This document shows, piece after piece, positions 1-5,187 of a stretch of DNA of 5,840 nucleotides. Location: the NCBI GenBank assembly GCA_938021455.1, contig CALIGP010000316.1:1-5840 (forward strand), read 5' to 3'. The notes beneath the pieces were generated by a model. That model saw only the letters and a list, made by a program, of their open reading frames with translations, had not been told where the DNA came from and did no database searches. Within the stretch, counting starts at the first letter, position 1, and each line of letters starts with the position of its first letter. This DNA comes from an uncultured Lewinella sp. Lineage in GTDB: Bacteria; Bacteroidota; Bacteroidia; Chitinophagales; Saprospiraceae. The position numbers and the translations under genes are program-made.

Positions 1-91
1 CGACGTACTCGTTACTTTCTACTCTGAGGATTCTTCCGGTCAGCGAAACATCAGTGGCCGCTACCGCGGCCCGTTGACCGTGGTGGATTAA
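1..91 (+). CDS. 3' end of a gene paralogous to the downstream lipoprotein (partial)
   Basis: Only the last 29 codons and the TAA stop (89-91) are in the window; the reading frame begins at base 2. The visible C-terminus has the pattern D-S-S-G-Q followed by G-x-Y-x-GPLTV-x-D. The lipoprotein at 527-1570 ends with D-A-S-G-Q, then G-x-Y-x-GPLTV-x-D, so about 12 of the 28-29 aligned residues are identical with a single one-residue gap. The match also shows in the DNA: 68-91 and 1547-1570 agree at 19 of 24 bases. I infer that this is a paralogue, probably another exported lipoprotein, whose body lies to the left of the window. The phosphatase start codon follows after only 8 bases, which suggests co-transcription. 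This tail looks GC-richer than the AT-rich paralogue downstream. The function is unknown. Confidence 0.75.
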   Translation, partial: DVLVTFYSEDSSGQRNISGRYRGPLTVVD

Positions 92-99
92 ATCAAACA

Positions 100-417
100 A
101 TGCCCCGCACACTCCTCTTCATTTGCTCCCGTAACCAATGGCGAAGCAAAACAGCTGAAACCATCTTTCGCAAGCGGGATGATCTTGACGTTAAATCCGC
201 CGGAACTGCCTCCAACGCACGCATTCGCGTGAACGAGGGGATGATCCGATGGGCGGACACGATCTACGTGATGGAGCGCAAGCATGAGCGCTACCTGCTG
301 ACTCGTTTCTCCCGACTGACTAAATACAAGAACATCGTCGTGCTGGACATTCCGGATAACTATCAATACATGGACCCGGAGCTGATTGCGGAGTTGGAGG
401 ATGTGATTGGTGAATGA
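100..417 (+). CDS. Low-molecular-weight protein tyrosine phosphatase family protein (105 aa)
   Basis: This is a small cytoplasmic phosphatase of the short LMW-PTP-like group (COG4551 type, predicted protein tyrosine phosphatase). The N-terminal beta-strand LLFI leads straight into the P-loop CSRNQWRS. That is a CX5R(S) signature with nucleophile Cys9, phosphate-binding Arg15 and Ser16. Next come SAGT at 33-36, the family's usual strand after the first helix, and ADTIYVM at 52-58. Near the C-terminus there are two candidate general acids, Asp86 in the DIPD segment (83-86) and Asp92 of MDPEL (91-95); the sequence alone does not decide which acts. At 105 aa it is shorter than classical LMW-PTPs (about 150 aa) but normal for this subgroup. 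The ATG at 100 puts the P-loop at the usual distance from the N-terminus. There is no clear Shine-Dalgarno site, as expected in Bacteroidota. It lies 8 bases after the preceding stop, so it is probably in an operon with that gene. The physiological substrate is unknown. Confidence 0.88.
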   Translation: MPRTLLFICSRNQWRSKTAETIFRKRDDLDVKSAGTASNARIRVNEGMIRWADTIYVMERKHERYLLTRFSRLTKYKNIVVLDIPDNYQYMDPELIAELEDVIGE

Positions 418-480
418 GCGCTCCGCGCGCGACGGGCCGAAGCGTGCTCCGCACGCGCAATCAATTTGTAGCGCGGCTGG
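418..480. repeat. REP-like hairpin repeat, copy 1
   Basis: Directly after the phosphatase stop lie two related GC-rich hairpins. The first is GCGC-TCC-GCGC (418-428). The second is a perfect 6-bp stem, GCGTGC-TCC-GCACGC (442-456). The second runs into a segment at 447-480 that matches 1581-1614 at 33 of 34 bases and includes TCAATTTGTAGCGCGGCTGG. In this copy the right-hand hairpin is cut off after GCGGCTGG, whereas copy 2 retains it. Palindromic intergenic units of this kind are typical of bacterial REP-type dispersed repeats. It may also help end the phosphatase transcript, although no T-tract follows. Confidence 0.7.
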
Positions 481-526
481 TGGTCACAAACGTCCTACTT
501 GACCTTTGACTTAAACTTTCTAGACG

Positions 527-1570
527 ATGCGTTTTCTCTTTATGCTTTTTGTTTTCGTCTTACTGGGGATTTCCTGTCAGGAGGAAATCGTTTACCTTCC
601 TGAAGAACCCCAGGTAGAGGAAAGCGATCCCGTGTTGCATACTCCATCGCCTTATAAGTTTGTGTATTACAGCTCATTCTATTTCCCGAAACAGGGCTAC
701 CTTATTTCAGAGTTGATTTCTCCTGCTAAAGACCTTTACTTGCATCACTTGGTACTTACGCAAAAGGACTTGTTGAATGGAAACGAGCTTCGCGGTGAAA
801 GTCATGCAGTTGCTTTTAATTTTGTTACTAAAGGCAAGGCTATTACTGGCGTTCATACATCAGCCTATGATGACAACTCGCCACGAATAATATCCTACGG
901 AGCACAAAAGAGCTTCAATTTTTCCCGTGATGCGAATCTAGCAGACGTTTACCCAAGTAATGGAGCGCTAACCATTTCCCGGACAGACGATGCTTTTTCT
1001 GTAGAGGCGAAATTTTCAAAGGACGACAACTTCACTATATTAAAAGGGACCTTTAAAGGTGATATTACGGAGATTTCACCTCCCACTTCAATACCGGTTG
1101 ATGAACGTCTTTTTCAGGGATCTAATGAATTTACTTTTTTGGGTCAGACGCATACTCTTAACCATGCTTATATGGCAAGGGGTATTTTGGGTGAGCAAGG
1201 CCCTGGATATAAATTCTACCTTACGACTAATGATATATTAGGAAACGCGAACCAGTTCTACGGAACGAGTGATTTGATAATCCTGAGACTTTATGCTTCA
1301 TCTCCTGATTTAGCCGGTGTTTTCTTGCCAGATGTTGGTACTTTAAGTACCTATGGTGAAAGAGTAAATCCTCGCCTGACGGGCATTGGTAATTTCTGCC
1401 GTAATATGAATTTTTTGACTCGGAGAGCAGATGATGAAGTGTATGTGGAAAGTGTAACGGTCAACGTAGTAACTAGCGAAAATAATATAAAGCTCCATTT
1501 TATTGGCCTGGATGCAAGCGGGCAACAAGTTACAGGCATTTATCAAGGCCCGTTAACCGTTTTTGATTGA
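527..1570 (+). CDS. Predicted outer-membrane or surface lipoprotein of unknown function, two-domain beta-rich (347 aa)
   Basis: The protein starts with a lipoprotein signal peptide: Arg2, a hydrophobic core FLFMLFVFVLL, and a lipobox-like LGISC with the lipidated Cys at residue 17. The mature protein begins C-Q-E-E, followed by an acidic stretch to about residue 34. That resembles the lipoprotein export signals that send Bacteroidota lipoproteins to the cell surface (inference). The body looks beta-rich and appears duplicated. Residues about 77-180 and 232-343 each contain an LT-x-x-D-(L/I)-L segment (77-83 and 232-238), then G-x-S with alternating hydrophobics, then a closing G-x-(F/Y)-x-G strand (GTFKG 174-178, GIYQG 337-341). 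No catalytic motif or named family is recognised. ATG 527 gives a complete signal peptide; Met6 is a less likely alternative. Sampled lines of the gene run about 35-48% GC, against about 55% in a sampled line of the 467-aa gene. It is flanked by the two REP-like copies and is paralogous to the gene ending at 91. Confidence 0.78.
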   Translation: MRFLFMLFVFVLLGISCQEEIVYLPEEPQVEESDPVLHTPSPYKFVYYSSFYFPKQGYLISELISPAKDLYLHHLVLTQKDLLNGNELRGESHAVAFNFVTKGKAITGVHTSAYDDNSPRIISYGAQKSFNFSRDANLADVYPSNGALTISRTDDAFSVEAKFSKDDNFTILKGTFKGDITEISPPTSIPVDERLFQGSNEFTFLGQTHTLNHAYMARGILGEQGPGYKFYLTTNDILGNANQFYGTSDLIILRLYASSPDLAGVFLPDVGTLSTYGERVNPRLTGIGNFCRNMNFLTRRADDEVYVESVTVNVVTSENNIKLHFIGLDASGQQVTGIYQGPLTVFD

Positions 1571-1576
1571 GAAATT

Positions 1577-1656
1577 TGCTCTCCGCACGCGCTATCAATT
1601 TGTAGCGCGGCTGGAAGCCGCTTTGGCCGGTCGCTGCTGGAAGCCGCTTACGCCGG
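1577..1656. repeat. REP-like hairpin repeat, copy 2, with a tandem half unit
   Basis: Bases 1581-1614 repeat 447-480 with one mismatch. Here the left hairpin is degraded but the right one is intact: GCGGCT-GGA-AGCCGC (1607-1621) is a perfect 6-bp stem with a GGA loop. The 21-base piece from GCTGGAAGCCGC onward (1610-1630) recurs at 1636-1656 with two mismatches. The element fills the gap between the convergent lipoprotein and kinase genes. Its end overlaps the last codons and the stop codon (1648-1650) of the minus-strand kinase, so the repeat supplies that gene's 3' end. A hairpin between convergent genes could stop transcription from both sides, but T-tracts are weak. Confidence 0.72.
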
Positions 1657-2196
1657 AAGTACACCAATTAAAGCTTGTGCTAAACGATTTTTGCCGCGAA
1701 TAATCAATGTTCGTTCAGTAGGAAGTATCCGTTGGTACAGCTCGAATAATGCCAGTCGATCATTAGCCACCGGCGCCTCCCGAAGAGGGTCCTCCTCCCA
1801 GGGCAAGTCCGGATAGCAAAGCAGAATAAGATCGTAGTGGCGGGTTTCGCTTGCGTGAAGGACCTCCGGTGGGCAGTTGCCATACTTTACTTCGGCCCAG
1901 ATTCGAATCACCTCCGGGCCGGTATCACAGATCACGAAAGAAGCCGAAGACGCGCGGGCGGCGTCTTCGGCTTCTTTTTGTATTTGCCAGATGGCGAGTA
2001 AATCGGTGGCGGAATACTGTCCGTTTCGAGCCAGAAGGTAGGAGCGTGCAGCTTCTTTCACGTAGAGCCCATCCAAGGCAAAAGCTAAGTCTCTGGCCAG
2101 TGTGGTTTTGCCGGAGGATTCAGGGCCGGTTACGAGGATGGTAGTCGTCGCTTCGCTCCTTTTAGACGCTTCGCTTTTAGGGGCCAACTTCATCAT
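1648..2196 (-). CDS. NadR-like P-loop nucleotide kinase / AAA_28-type ATP-binding protein (182 aa)
   Basis: The protein resembles the C-terminal ribosylnicotinamide kinase domain of NadR, occurring here on its own as is common in Bacteroidota. In that family the domain phosphorylates nicotinamide riboside with ATP in NAD salvage; the exact substrate here is inferred. Numbered from the ATG at 2196, the Walker A loop is GPESSGKTT (24-32). It is followed by the family's YVKEAARSY segment (45-53), a DT motif (91-92) leading to IWAEVKYG (99-106), and YDLILLCYPDLPWEEDPLRE (121-140), which matches the NadR pattern of a strand ending in a Pro-Asp before PW-x-x-D-(G/P)-LRE. The reading frame stays open upstream to a TTG at 2232. 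I prefer the paired ATG codons (2196 or 2193), because the upstream part lies in repeat DNA. Even so, residues about 7-16 (KSEASKRSEA) are encoded by a repeat arm and precede the conserved core, which starts near residue 18. No NadR-type DNA-binding domain is present. Confidence 0.85.
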   Translation of the reverse strand: MMKLAPKSEASKRSEATTTILVTGPESSGKTTLARDLAFALDGLYVKEAARSYLLARNGQYSATDLLAIWQIQKEAEDAARASSASFVICDTGPEVIRIWAEVKYGNCPPEVLHASETRHYDLILLCYPDLPWEEDPLREAPVANDRLALFELYQRILPTERTLIIRGKNRLAQALIGVLPA

Positions 2197-2293
2197 TTCT
2201 GGTTTAGGTTGTGGTTGCGCCCAAAAGCGCAACGTCTAAAAGGCGAAGCCGTCTACAAGATCGCGCAGCGATCGTCTACAAGCGCAGCGTCTA
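2147..2293. repeat. CGTCTA-type repeat cluster with imperfect inverted arms across the kinase 5' end
   Basis: Four CGTCTA units sit on the plus strand at 2233, 2250, 2273 and 2288. Each is followed by an A-rich stretch and a GCGAAGC- or GCGCAGCG-like segment. A fifth lies in opposite orientation at 2163-2168. Two arms pair: 2150-2180, read on the minus strand, matches 2221-2249 at 26 of 29 aligned positions plus a 2-base gap, leaving a loop of about 40 bases that holds both ATG candidates of the kinase. A smaller perfect hairpin, GATCGC-GCA-GCGATC, lies at 2259-2273. The left arm is inside the coding sequence. The irregular spacing (17, 23 and 15 bases) and the unit divergence speak against a CRISPR or classical iteron array; a dispersed palindromic repeat family is more likely. 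Confidence 0.6.
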
Positions 2294-2315
2294 AAAAAAA
2301 CGCAACGCGTTTTTT
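2293..2315 (-). terminator. Intrinsic terminator of the SPFH gene
   Basis: Read on the minus strand, a perfect 9-bp stem AAAAAACGC / GCGTTTTTT (arms 2307-2315 and 2295-2303, 3-base loop) runs into eight T residues. The left half of the stem overlaps the SPFH stop codon (2314-2316). The stem is A/T-rich at its base with only three G-C pairs, so termination may be leaky. Leaky termination would let some transcripts continue into the kinase gene, for which I see no clear promoter of its own. Confidence 0.65.
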
Positions 2316-3279
2316 ACCGCTCCAACTTAATCTTCTCCTTCGCCTTCTTCGCCTTAAGCGCGTCGGTAGAAGCTTTCATCTCTTCGCCCATTTGCTGGCT
2401 GGCGATGAAGCTGGCCGTCATTTGAGAGAGCATGTCAGAACCGGCCGTTGGCGCGTTCGGGAGCATGATGAGGTTTGAGTTCACGTTTTCGCCCATACTC
2501 TGGAGTGTATCGTAGTGCTGGGTAACGACGATAAGGGCGGAGGCTTCCTGGCTATTGATGCCAACGGAGTTGAGGATGTCTACGGACTCTTCGAGGCCCT
2601 TGGCGATCTCGCGGCGCTGATCGGCAATACCTTGACCCTGTAGGCGCTTGGATTCGGCTTCGGCCTTGGCCTTAGCGACGATGCGGATACGGTCGGCTTC
2701 ACCTTCGTATTCGGCGGCGAGTTTTTCGCGTTCGGCGGCGTTGATCCGGTTCATGGCAGACTTTACGGTTGCATCGGGGTCAATGTCCGTTACCAGGGCG
2801 CGGACGATTCGGTAACCGTAGTTATCCATGGCTTCCTGTAGCTCAGACTTGATCGCGTTGGCGATGTCGTCTTTACGCTCGAAAACATCGTCAAGCTTCA
2901 TCTTAGGTACCTCGGCACGGACTACGTCAAAGATGTAAGAATTGATCTGCTCGTCTGCATTAGCAAGCTTGTAGAAAGCGTCATAAACACTGTCTTGCCC
3001 GACAACGTACTGCACGCCTACTTTGAGTTTGACGAATACATTGTCTTTAGTTTTCGTCTCAACGTTCACGTCCAGCTGACGGACCTTGAGACTCATTTTG
3101 CCAGCGACCTTATCAATGAAGGGGACTTTGAAGTGAAGTCCCGGGCCTTTAATACTGGTAAACTTACCGAGCCGTTCCAAGACGGCCATAGATTGCTGCT
3201 TTACGGTATAGAATGCGCCGTTGAATATAAGGAAGGCCAAAAAAGCGATGGCCCCTAAAAAGGCGATTGATGTATCCAT
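2314..3279 (-). CDS. SPFH-domain membrane protein, stomatin / HIR-like (321 aa)
   Basis: This is a membrane-anchored scaffold of the stomatin/prohibitin/flotillin (SPFH) superfamily, closest in style to bacterial relatives of plant hypersensitive-induced-response proteins. Such proteins form large oligomeric rings associated with membrane proteases and ordered lipid microdomains. Residues 4-26 form a single N-terminal membrane segment. The SPFH domain follows from about 23 to 205, with YTVKQQSMAVLERLGKF (24-40), GLHFKVPFIDKV (47-58), VETKTKDNVFVKLKV (73-87), and FDVVRAEVPKMKLDDVFERK (117-136). An Ala/Glu/Lys/Arg-rich coiled coil covers about 175-235 and includes KAKAEAESKRLQGQGIADQR (203-222). 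The C-terminus has the conserved SALIVVTQHYDTLQ (247-260) and ends in a lysine-rich tail. The ATG at 3279 puts the membrane helix at the N-terminus. The in-frame TTG at 3303 would only add MAQIHTHT from an ACACAC run and is less likely. A weak TATCTTGG box on the minus strand near 3299-3306 could be its promoter. No NfeD-like partner gene is adjacent. Confidence 0.92.
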   Translation of the reverse strand: MDTSIAFLGAIAFLAFLIFNGAFYTVKQQSMAVLERLGKFTSIKGPGLHFKVPFIDKVAGKMSLKVRQLDVNVETKTKDNVFVKLKVGVQYVVGQDSVYDAFYKLANADEQINSYIFDVVRAEVPKMKLDDVFERKDDIANAIKSELQEAMDNYGYRIVRALVTDIDPDATVKSAMNRINAAEREKLAAEYEGEADRIRIVAKAKAEAESKRLQGQGIADQRREIAKGLEESVDILNSVGINSQEASALIVVTQHYDTLQSMGENVNSNLIMLPNAPTAGSDMLSQMTASFIASQQMGEEMKASTDALKAKKAKEKIKLER

Positions 3280-3390
3280 TGTATGTGTGTGTATTTGTGC
3301 CAAGATAATGTTTTACCCGCTAAGTAGGTTGTAATTGATAAAGATGGACTCGACGGAGCCGGACGGAAAGCCGACAAACGATAGAGTAGG

Positions 3391-3486
3391 GGGCGCGGAC
3401 GCGGGTGCGACGGAAGGTTATTGGGCAAGGAGAGGCGTTCTTTCACCTTGCTTTTTTAACGAAAAACGGCACCTGCGTCCGCGCCC
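3391..3486. repeat. 18-bp GC-rich inverted repeat with a 60-base spacer
   Basis: The left arm GGGCGCGGACGCGGGTGC (3391-3408) is the reverse complement of the right arm GCACCTGCGTCCGCGCCC (3469-3486) at 17 of 18 positions. The spacer contains its own smaller hairpin (3425-3451). The arms are far more GC-rich than the sequence around them. This could be a dispersed palindromic element, a very small non-autonomous mobile element, or a transcript-level structure; the sequence alone does not distinguish these. Confidence 0.65.
3425..3457 (+). terminator. Possible weak intrinsic terminator inside the inverted repeat
   Basis: A 6-bp stem GCAAGG / CCTTGC (3425-3430 and 3446-3451) with a 15-base loop is followed at once by six T residues (3452-3457). 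The shape fits a plus-strand terminator, but the loop is long and no plus-strand gene upstream needs one. It may be part of the larger inverted repeat instead. Confidence 0.3.
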
Positions 3487-3533
3487 AAGAACAAAAGTGA
3501 ATTAGCTGCGCAACAATATTCCCACCAAAAGCG

Positions 3534-3541
3534 TACATTTG
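3534..3541 (+). promoter_or_regulatory. Putative Bacteroidota-type promoter (-7 box TACATTTG)
   Basis: TACATTTG fits the Bacteroidota sigma-factor -7 consensus TAnnTTTG at every specified base and sits 82 bases before the ATG at 3623. A good -33 TTG element at the usual distance is not evident. Transcription would start around 3547-3550, just at the CACTC-ACGG-GAGTG hairpin (3547-3560), giving a leader of about 75 bases or a small RNA of about 60 bases. Confidence 0.45.
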
Positions 3542-3564
3542 CGGAACACTCACGGGAGTGGACG

Positions 3565-3605
3565 AACCTGGTAATGCTGAAAGATGCATTACCAGGTTTT
3601 CTTTT
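3565..3605 (+). terminator. Intrinsic terminator / attenuator just upstream of the 467-aa gene
   Basis: A perfect 13-bp stem AACCTGGTAATGC / GCATTACCAGGTT (3565-3577 and 3586-3598) with an 8-base loop is followed by a T-rich tail, TTTTCTTTT (3597-3605). The tail is on the plus-strand side only, so it points toward the gene at 3623. No plus-strand gene ends upstream within the preceding 2 kb. The element therefore most likely terminates a short transcript from the TACATTTG promoter, either as a leader attenuator or as the end of a small RNA. It also argues against starting the protein at the in-frame ATG at 3584, which lies in this hairpin. Confidence 0.7.
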
Positions 3606-3622
3606 ACCAAGAATACGATACC

Positions 3623-5026
3623 ATGTACGATTTAAACGATGCCTACAAACAGCACCTGGAAGCCATTGCGGTGGCCATTCAGGCGAGCCCTAACTTGGCT
3701 ACCTTCCTGGAAGAGGAAGAGGACGAATTTTACGATGCCCTCAAACTGGAGTTTGAACCTCAGATCGAACAAGCCCACCAGCAGCTGATTGATTACAGTC
3801 CGCTGGAGATTGAAGCGTTTGAAAAGTATCTGCTTGATGAACGTTTCGAAGGTTTGTTCTTGCCTCGTGCCCTTGGCTACGCCGTGTTGCGTGGTGAAGT
3901 GACGGAGCATTACTACTACGCCCGCCAGAACGACCATTTCGGGACGATCCTGAAGGCCATTGCGGTTAACAGTAATTTCGACCAGCTCAGTAGCCGTATC
4001 GGTCAGAGTGTACAGTGCGGCTTTGCACTAAGCAGCGATATATTCGTTACTGGCCTGGTAGACGGCGTACCCAGCAAGCGCGTTCGCCAGTTCCTGCAAA
4101 CCCAGCGTAGCAGCGATGCCCGGACGATGGAAGGTCGCCGCCGGATCGAGCGCCGCTACCGCAAGCAGTTCCGCAACCGGAACTATCACTACGCTCCCTT
4201 CCCGGTCAATACTTCGGAGCTAACGACTTACAACTCAGCGCTCATTGACTTTTTGCTTTTCCGCGTGAGTGGAGAGCTCCCCAATGATGCCCTGATGCCA
4301 ACGCTACACGCGATGGTAACCCGCCCGGAATTTGCTGGCCGGCAGGAGATCTTCCGCCCAATGGCCATCTACGGCGCTTACTTTACCCCAAGTGAAGAAG
4401 GCCTTCCGGAGTTAATGGAAGCCATCAATCGGGAGCGTAAGGCTGATCCCGAAGGTGTGACGAACGCCATGCTTTCCTTCATCCTGGAGCTTAAGCAAAA
4501 CCGCCTGGTACCCTTCGGCCCGGAGCAGGAACAACGCCTTGGCAACGTTATTGACCGGACCGTTGAGGATGATCTGTCTGCCTACTTTAATCTAACAGAT
4601 AAGATTCACGGTGACGGCTACGTCAACCCTGACGTGCACGAAGCCATTATGGAGGAGCAAGGCAAACACCCTGGCCTGAGCCCTTTCAATGAAAATATTC
4701 GGGAGACCGTTCACGGCTACTTCGGCCAGCTGGCCAGTGGCCTGGGAACGGACGAGGCGGACTACATGGAGTGGTTTGAGATTACGGGCAAGCAGTTCCC
4801 CGCCTACATCAAAATTTTCGGTAACGAAAGCTTCAACCAGCAACTACGCGCCCTGGCCCGTAAGTATACCAAAGAGTTGATTAAAGTCCACACGAATAAG
4901 CGCGGTAAAGACTATCGGGATATTAAGAAAACTACGATGGCTACCTGGCAGGATTATGGCTTCATGACGGAGAAAAAACTCAAGGAGTTCTTCAAAACGC
5001 CACGTAAGAAGAAAGTGGAAGAGTAA
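3623..5026 (+). CDS. Conserved-looking soluble protein of unknown function (467 aa)
   Basis: I do not recognise this protein. It has no signal peptide and no membrane segment, so it is predicted to be cytoplasmic. The sequence looks largely helical. There is an acidic patch at 30-36 and a strongly basic segment at about 167-186 (many Arg, including GRRRIERRYRKQFRNR). The central region (about 200-300) has spaced hydrophobic helices. Aromatic-rich stretches include HYYYA (96-100) and YMEWFEITGKQFPAYIKIFG (381-400). The tail is lysine-rich (451-465). The basic patches could contact nucleic acid, but no known binding fold is visible. I choose ATG 3623 because the protein then begins MYDLNDAYKQ, outside the terminator-like hairpin. 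The upstream in-frame ATG 3584 would add 13 residues encoded by the hairpin and its T-tract. The unbroken long frame with codon use like the SPFH gene supports a real gene. It appears monocistronic, between the leader element and the terminator at 5079. Confidence 0.8.
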   Translation: MYDLNDAYKQHLEAIAVAIQASPNLATFLEEEEDEFYDALKLEFEPQIEQAHQQLIDYSPLEIEAFEKYLLDERFEGLFLPRALGYAVLRGEVTEHYYYARQNDHFGTILKAIAVNSNFDQLSSRIGQSVQCGFALSSDIFVTGLVDGVPSKRVRQFLQTQRSSDARTMEGRRRIERRYRKQFRNRNYHYAPFPVNTSELTTYNSALIDFLLFRVSGELPNDALMPTLHAMVTRPEFAGRQEIFRPMAIYGAYFTPSEEGLPELMEAINRERKADPEGVTNAMLSFILELKQNRLVPFGPEQEQRLGNVIDRTVEDDLSAYFNLTDKIHGDGYVNPDVHEAIMEEQGKHPGLSPFNENIRETVHGYFGQLASGLGTDEADYMEWFEITGKQFPAYIKIFGNESFNQQLRALARKYTKELIKVHTNKRGKDYRDIKKTTMATWQDYGFMTEKKLKEFFKTPRKKKVEE

Positions 5027-5078
5027 GAAGAGTAGCGTTTTTGTCGTAAAAAAGCGATCGAAGCGCTGAACATCAAAA

Positions 5079-5122
5079 AAAACGGCCGGGTCCTTAATAA
5101 AGGTCCGGCCGTTTTCTTTTTT
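5079..5122 (+). terminator. Strong intrinsic terminator after the 467-aa gene
   Basis: The 11-bp stem AAAACGGCCGG / CCGGCCGTTTT (5079-5089 and 5105-5115) extends through a small internal loop into CCTT-AATA-AAGG and ends in CTTTTTT (5116-5122). Eight A residues on the left (5075-5082) would supply a T-tract on the other strand as well, so it could act in both directions. It lies 52 bases after the stop and separates this transcript from the trehalose gene. Confidence 0.88.
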
Positions 5123-5187
5123 ACCAATTATTATTGGCTTATTTGGTCTGGCCTTCTACTTCTTCACCCATTCACTTAGCCGTATTT

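Larger units (their letters stand above)
3280..3622. other. Structured 343-base intergenic region between divergent genes
   Basis: No convincing gene lies here. From left to right it contains a short TG/AC dinucleotide run (3281-3293) upstream of the SPFH start, a stretch with repeated GACGGA words (3354-3413), and the long inverted repeat 3391-3486 with an inner hairpin. These are followed by a promoter-like TACATTTG (3534-3541), a small CACTC-ACGG-GAGTG hairpin (3547-3560), and the terminator-like stem 3565-3605. A minus-strand open frame through 3255-3446 overlaps the SPFH start, has low-complexity Pro/Arg/Ser composition and shows no family signature, so I do not call it. Confidence 0.6.

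Noticed and set aside
88..366. Minus-strand open frame opposite the phosphatase
   Set aside because: The plus strand carries the CX5R phosphatase signature and this frame has no family features.
527..1570. Lipoprotein and phosphatase as part of a defence or toxin system
   Set aside because: No nuclease, toxin, sensor or mobile-element gene accompanies them; the phosphatase is a common housekeeping family.
2197..2232. TTG start at 2232 extending the kinase by 12 residues
   Set aside because: The extension lies in the repeat arm and loop, has no conserved character, and two ATG codons follow at 2196 and 2193.
2233..2293. CRISPR or iteron array made of CGTCTA units
   Set aside because: The units are only about 15-23 bases apart, irregular and divergent, with no unique spacers of constant length and no cas or rep gene nearby.
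3280..3303. TTG start at 3303 for the SPFH protein
   Set aside because: It adds eight residues from an ACACAC run. ATG 3279 places the membrane anchor right at the N-terminus as is usual for the family.
3255..3446. Minus-strand open frame of 63 codons upstream of the SPFH gene
   Set aside because: It overlaps the SPFH start in another frame, is low complexity and Pro/Arg/Ser-rich, and crosses the inverted repeat. It is most likely non-coding.
3584..3622. ATG at 3584 as the start of the 467-aa protein
   Set aside because: It lies inside a perfect terminator hairpin, and its T-tract would have to be coding. ATG 3623 is clear of this structure.
5124..5137. CCAAT-TATT-ATTGG palindrome upstream of otsA as an operator
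   Set aside because: A 5-bp A/T-rich palindrome right behind a terminator tail is easily met by chance, and no promoter consensus is placed around it.
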